From Rusavskia elegans (Eukaryota; Ascomycota; Lecanoromycetes; Teloschistales; Teloschistaceae), in NCBI GenBank assembly GCA_011316305.1, contig SAUG01000134.1, forward strand, positions 104,717 through 168,716: DNA of 64,000 nucleotides, given 5' to 3'. This document shows, piece after piece, positions 63,354 to 64,000 of this stretch. The first letter of the stretch is position 1. Every line of letters begins with the position of its first letter. The notes beneath the pieces were generated by a model that saw only the letters and a program-made list of their open reading frames with translations, searched no databases and had not been told where the DNA came from. The translations under genes and the position numbers were made by a program.

Positions 63354-64000
63354 TAGTGTTGTAATTTACTAATCACCCTTTCATACTCCAGCAGATTATA
63401 GGCACCCAGGTATTCCCAAAGTAGGTGCAGCTTCTTTTGACGTACCCTGGAGCTACTGGTGGAATCTCGAGACTGATGCCCACTGAGCGGGCGTAGATCA
63501 AGAGGGAGTCGGTACTCTTGCATGATCCGGTCAAGCTGGCTATCTGGAAGATATCAGTCTATGACTATTGATCTGCGTGACTGCTCAGTCCCACGGAAAT
63601 TGGGATGGGGACTTACTGTCCAACACTTTCATGACCTCCACCGTCTTGGCATTCTTGTAGTCGGGTGGGTAGCTGCCATCTTCGCATCTCATTGGGAACA
63701 CCTGAGCGAATCTGGCCGGATTAATTATCGACCCGTTCCTAAATGAAGCACTCATGTTGTCTCTGTAAGATCATGATTAGCTGGCCTGAAGTAGTCCTCT
63801 CTTCTACCGAAGCGTTGTGGCATACCGTCGAATTTCCTCCTCAAGATCGCGCTCCCGGTCACGCTCACGGAAACCTAATGCATTGTGATTGTTGCCGTTC
63901 ATCGCAGGGCCATTGCCGTGATAGGAATCATGACCAGGAAGCGGTATCATTGGTGATCTTGGCCTCATGACTCCTGCTTGGTACTGTGGAGCACCAAAGA
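63354..64000 (-). CDS. 3' end of an unidentified gene (partial)
   Basis: Three exons are visible on the minus strand: from beyond 64000 to 63826, 63762-63617 and 63543-63354, with introns of 63 and 73 nt. The order reads a low-complexity GPAMNGNNHNALG and charged RERDRERDLEEEIRR segment, then DNMSASFRNGSIINPARFAQ, PPDYKNAKTVEVMKVLDNSQ, LDRIMQEYRLPLDLRPLSG and a last helical stretch KLHLLWEYLGAYNLLEYERV ending at a TAG. Both splices keep frame. I do not recognise the family; the C-terminal helices look conserved. The 5' part lies outside the window. Confidence 0.6.

Noticed and set aside
1..64000. CRISPR arrays, operons, Shine-Dalgarno sites or prophage
   Set aside because: Introns, monocistronic layout and gene content are fungal nuclear; bacterial-type features do not apply.

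Overview
The window is nuclear DNA from a filamentous ascomycete (Pezizomycotina). Protein genes carry short introns (mostly 45-80 nt, GT...AG, with CTAAC- or CTGAC-like branch sites), intergenic spacers are 0.3-2 kb, and short AT-rich islands of the kind left by repeat-induced point mutation occur. The mix of fungus-restricted families (DUF7707, DUF7820 and DUF7918 types, Ish1 repeats, an AIM21-like protein) fits Dothideomycetes or a related class; the sequence alone does not settle the class. No ribosomal RNA, convincing tRNA, CRISPR array, virus or secondary-metabolite cluster is seen.

Layout. 0-9 kb: 5' end of an unidentified gene, RNase H2 subunit B, galactokinase, a 2.5-kb spacer with an inverted-repeat element, and a TFIIIC WD40 subunit divergent from a RING-CH membrane E3 ligase. 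11-18 kb: a frameshifted phytase, an AT-rich island with a 351-bp terminal-inverted-repeat element, a DUF7707 GPI-type cell-surface protein, a peroxisomal FAD amine oxidase and a second AT-rich inverted-repeat element just upstream of it. 18.8-30 kb: TATA-binding protein, a Myb/SANT-like coiled-coil protein, an alpha/beta hydrolase and a D-2-hydroxyacid dehydrogenase. 31-45 kb: an eight-repeat Ish1 protein, a small mitochondrial-type protein, an unidentified 556-aa protein, a DUF7918 protein, a spacer with a repeated tRNA-like motif, and a DUF7820 membrane protein. 44.7-52 kb: HMG-CoA synthase, a HAD-like hydrolase, U2-associated SR140 and an unidentified nuclear-type protein. 53-64 kb: a decayed F-box-like gene, ETF-ubiquinone oxidoreductase, an AIM21-like actin regulator, TVP18 and the 3' end of an unidentified gene.

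The genes are mostly independent housekeeping functions: transcription (TBP, TFIIIC6), splicing (SR140), genome maintenance (RNase H2B), sterol precursor synthesis (HMG-CoA synthase), sugar use (galactokinase), mitochondrial electron transfer (ETF-QO) and membrane traffic (TVP18). Accessory content lies in the spacers: three candidate non-autonomous DNA transposons, two decayed genes and one AT-rich relic. Exon boundaries were placed by eye from reading-frame continuity, splice motifs and remembered family patterns; no alignment or transcript data were available.
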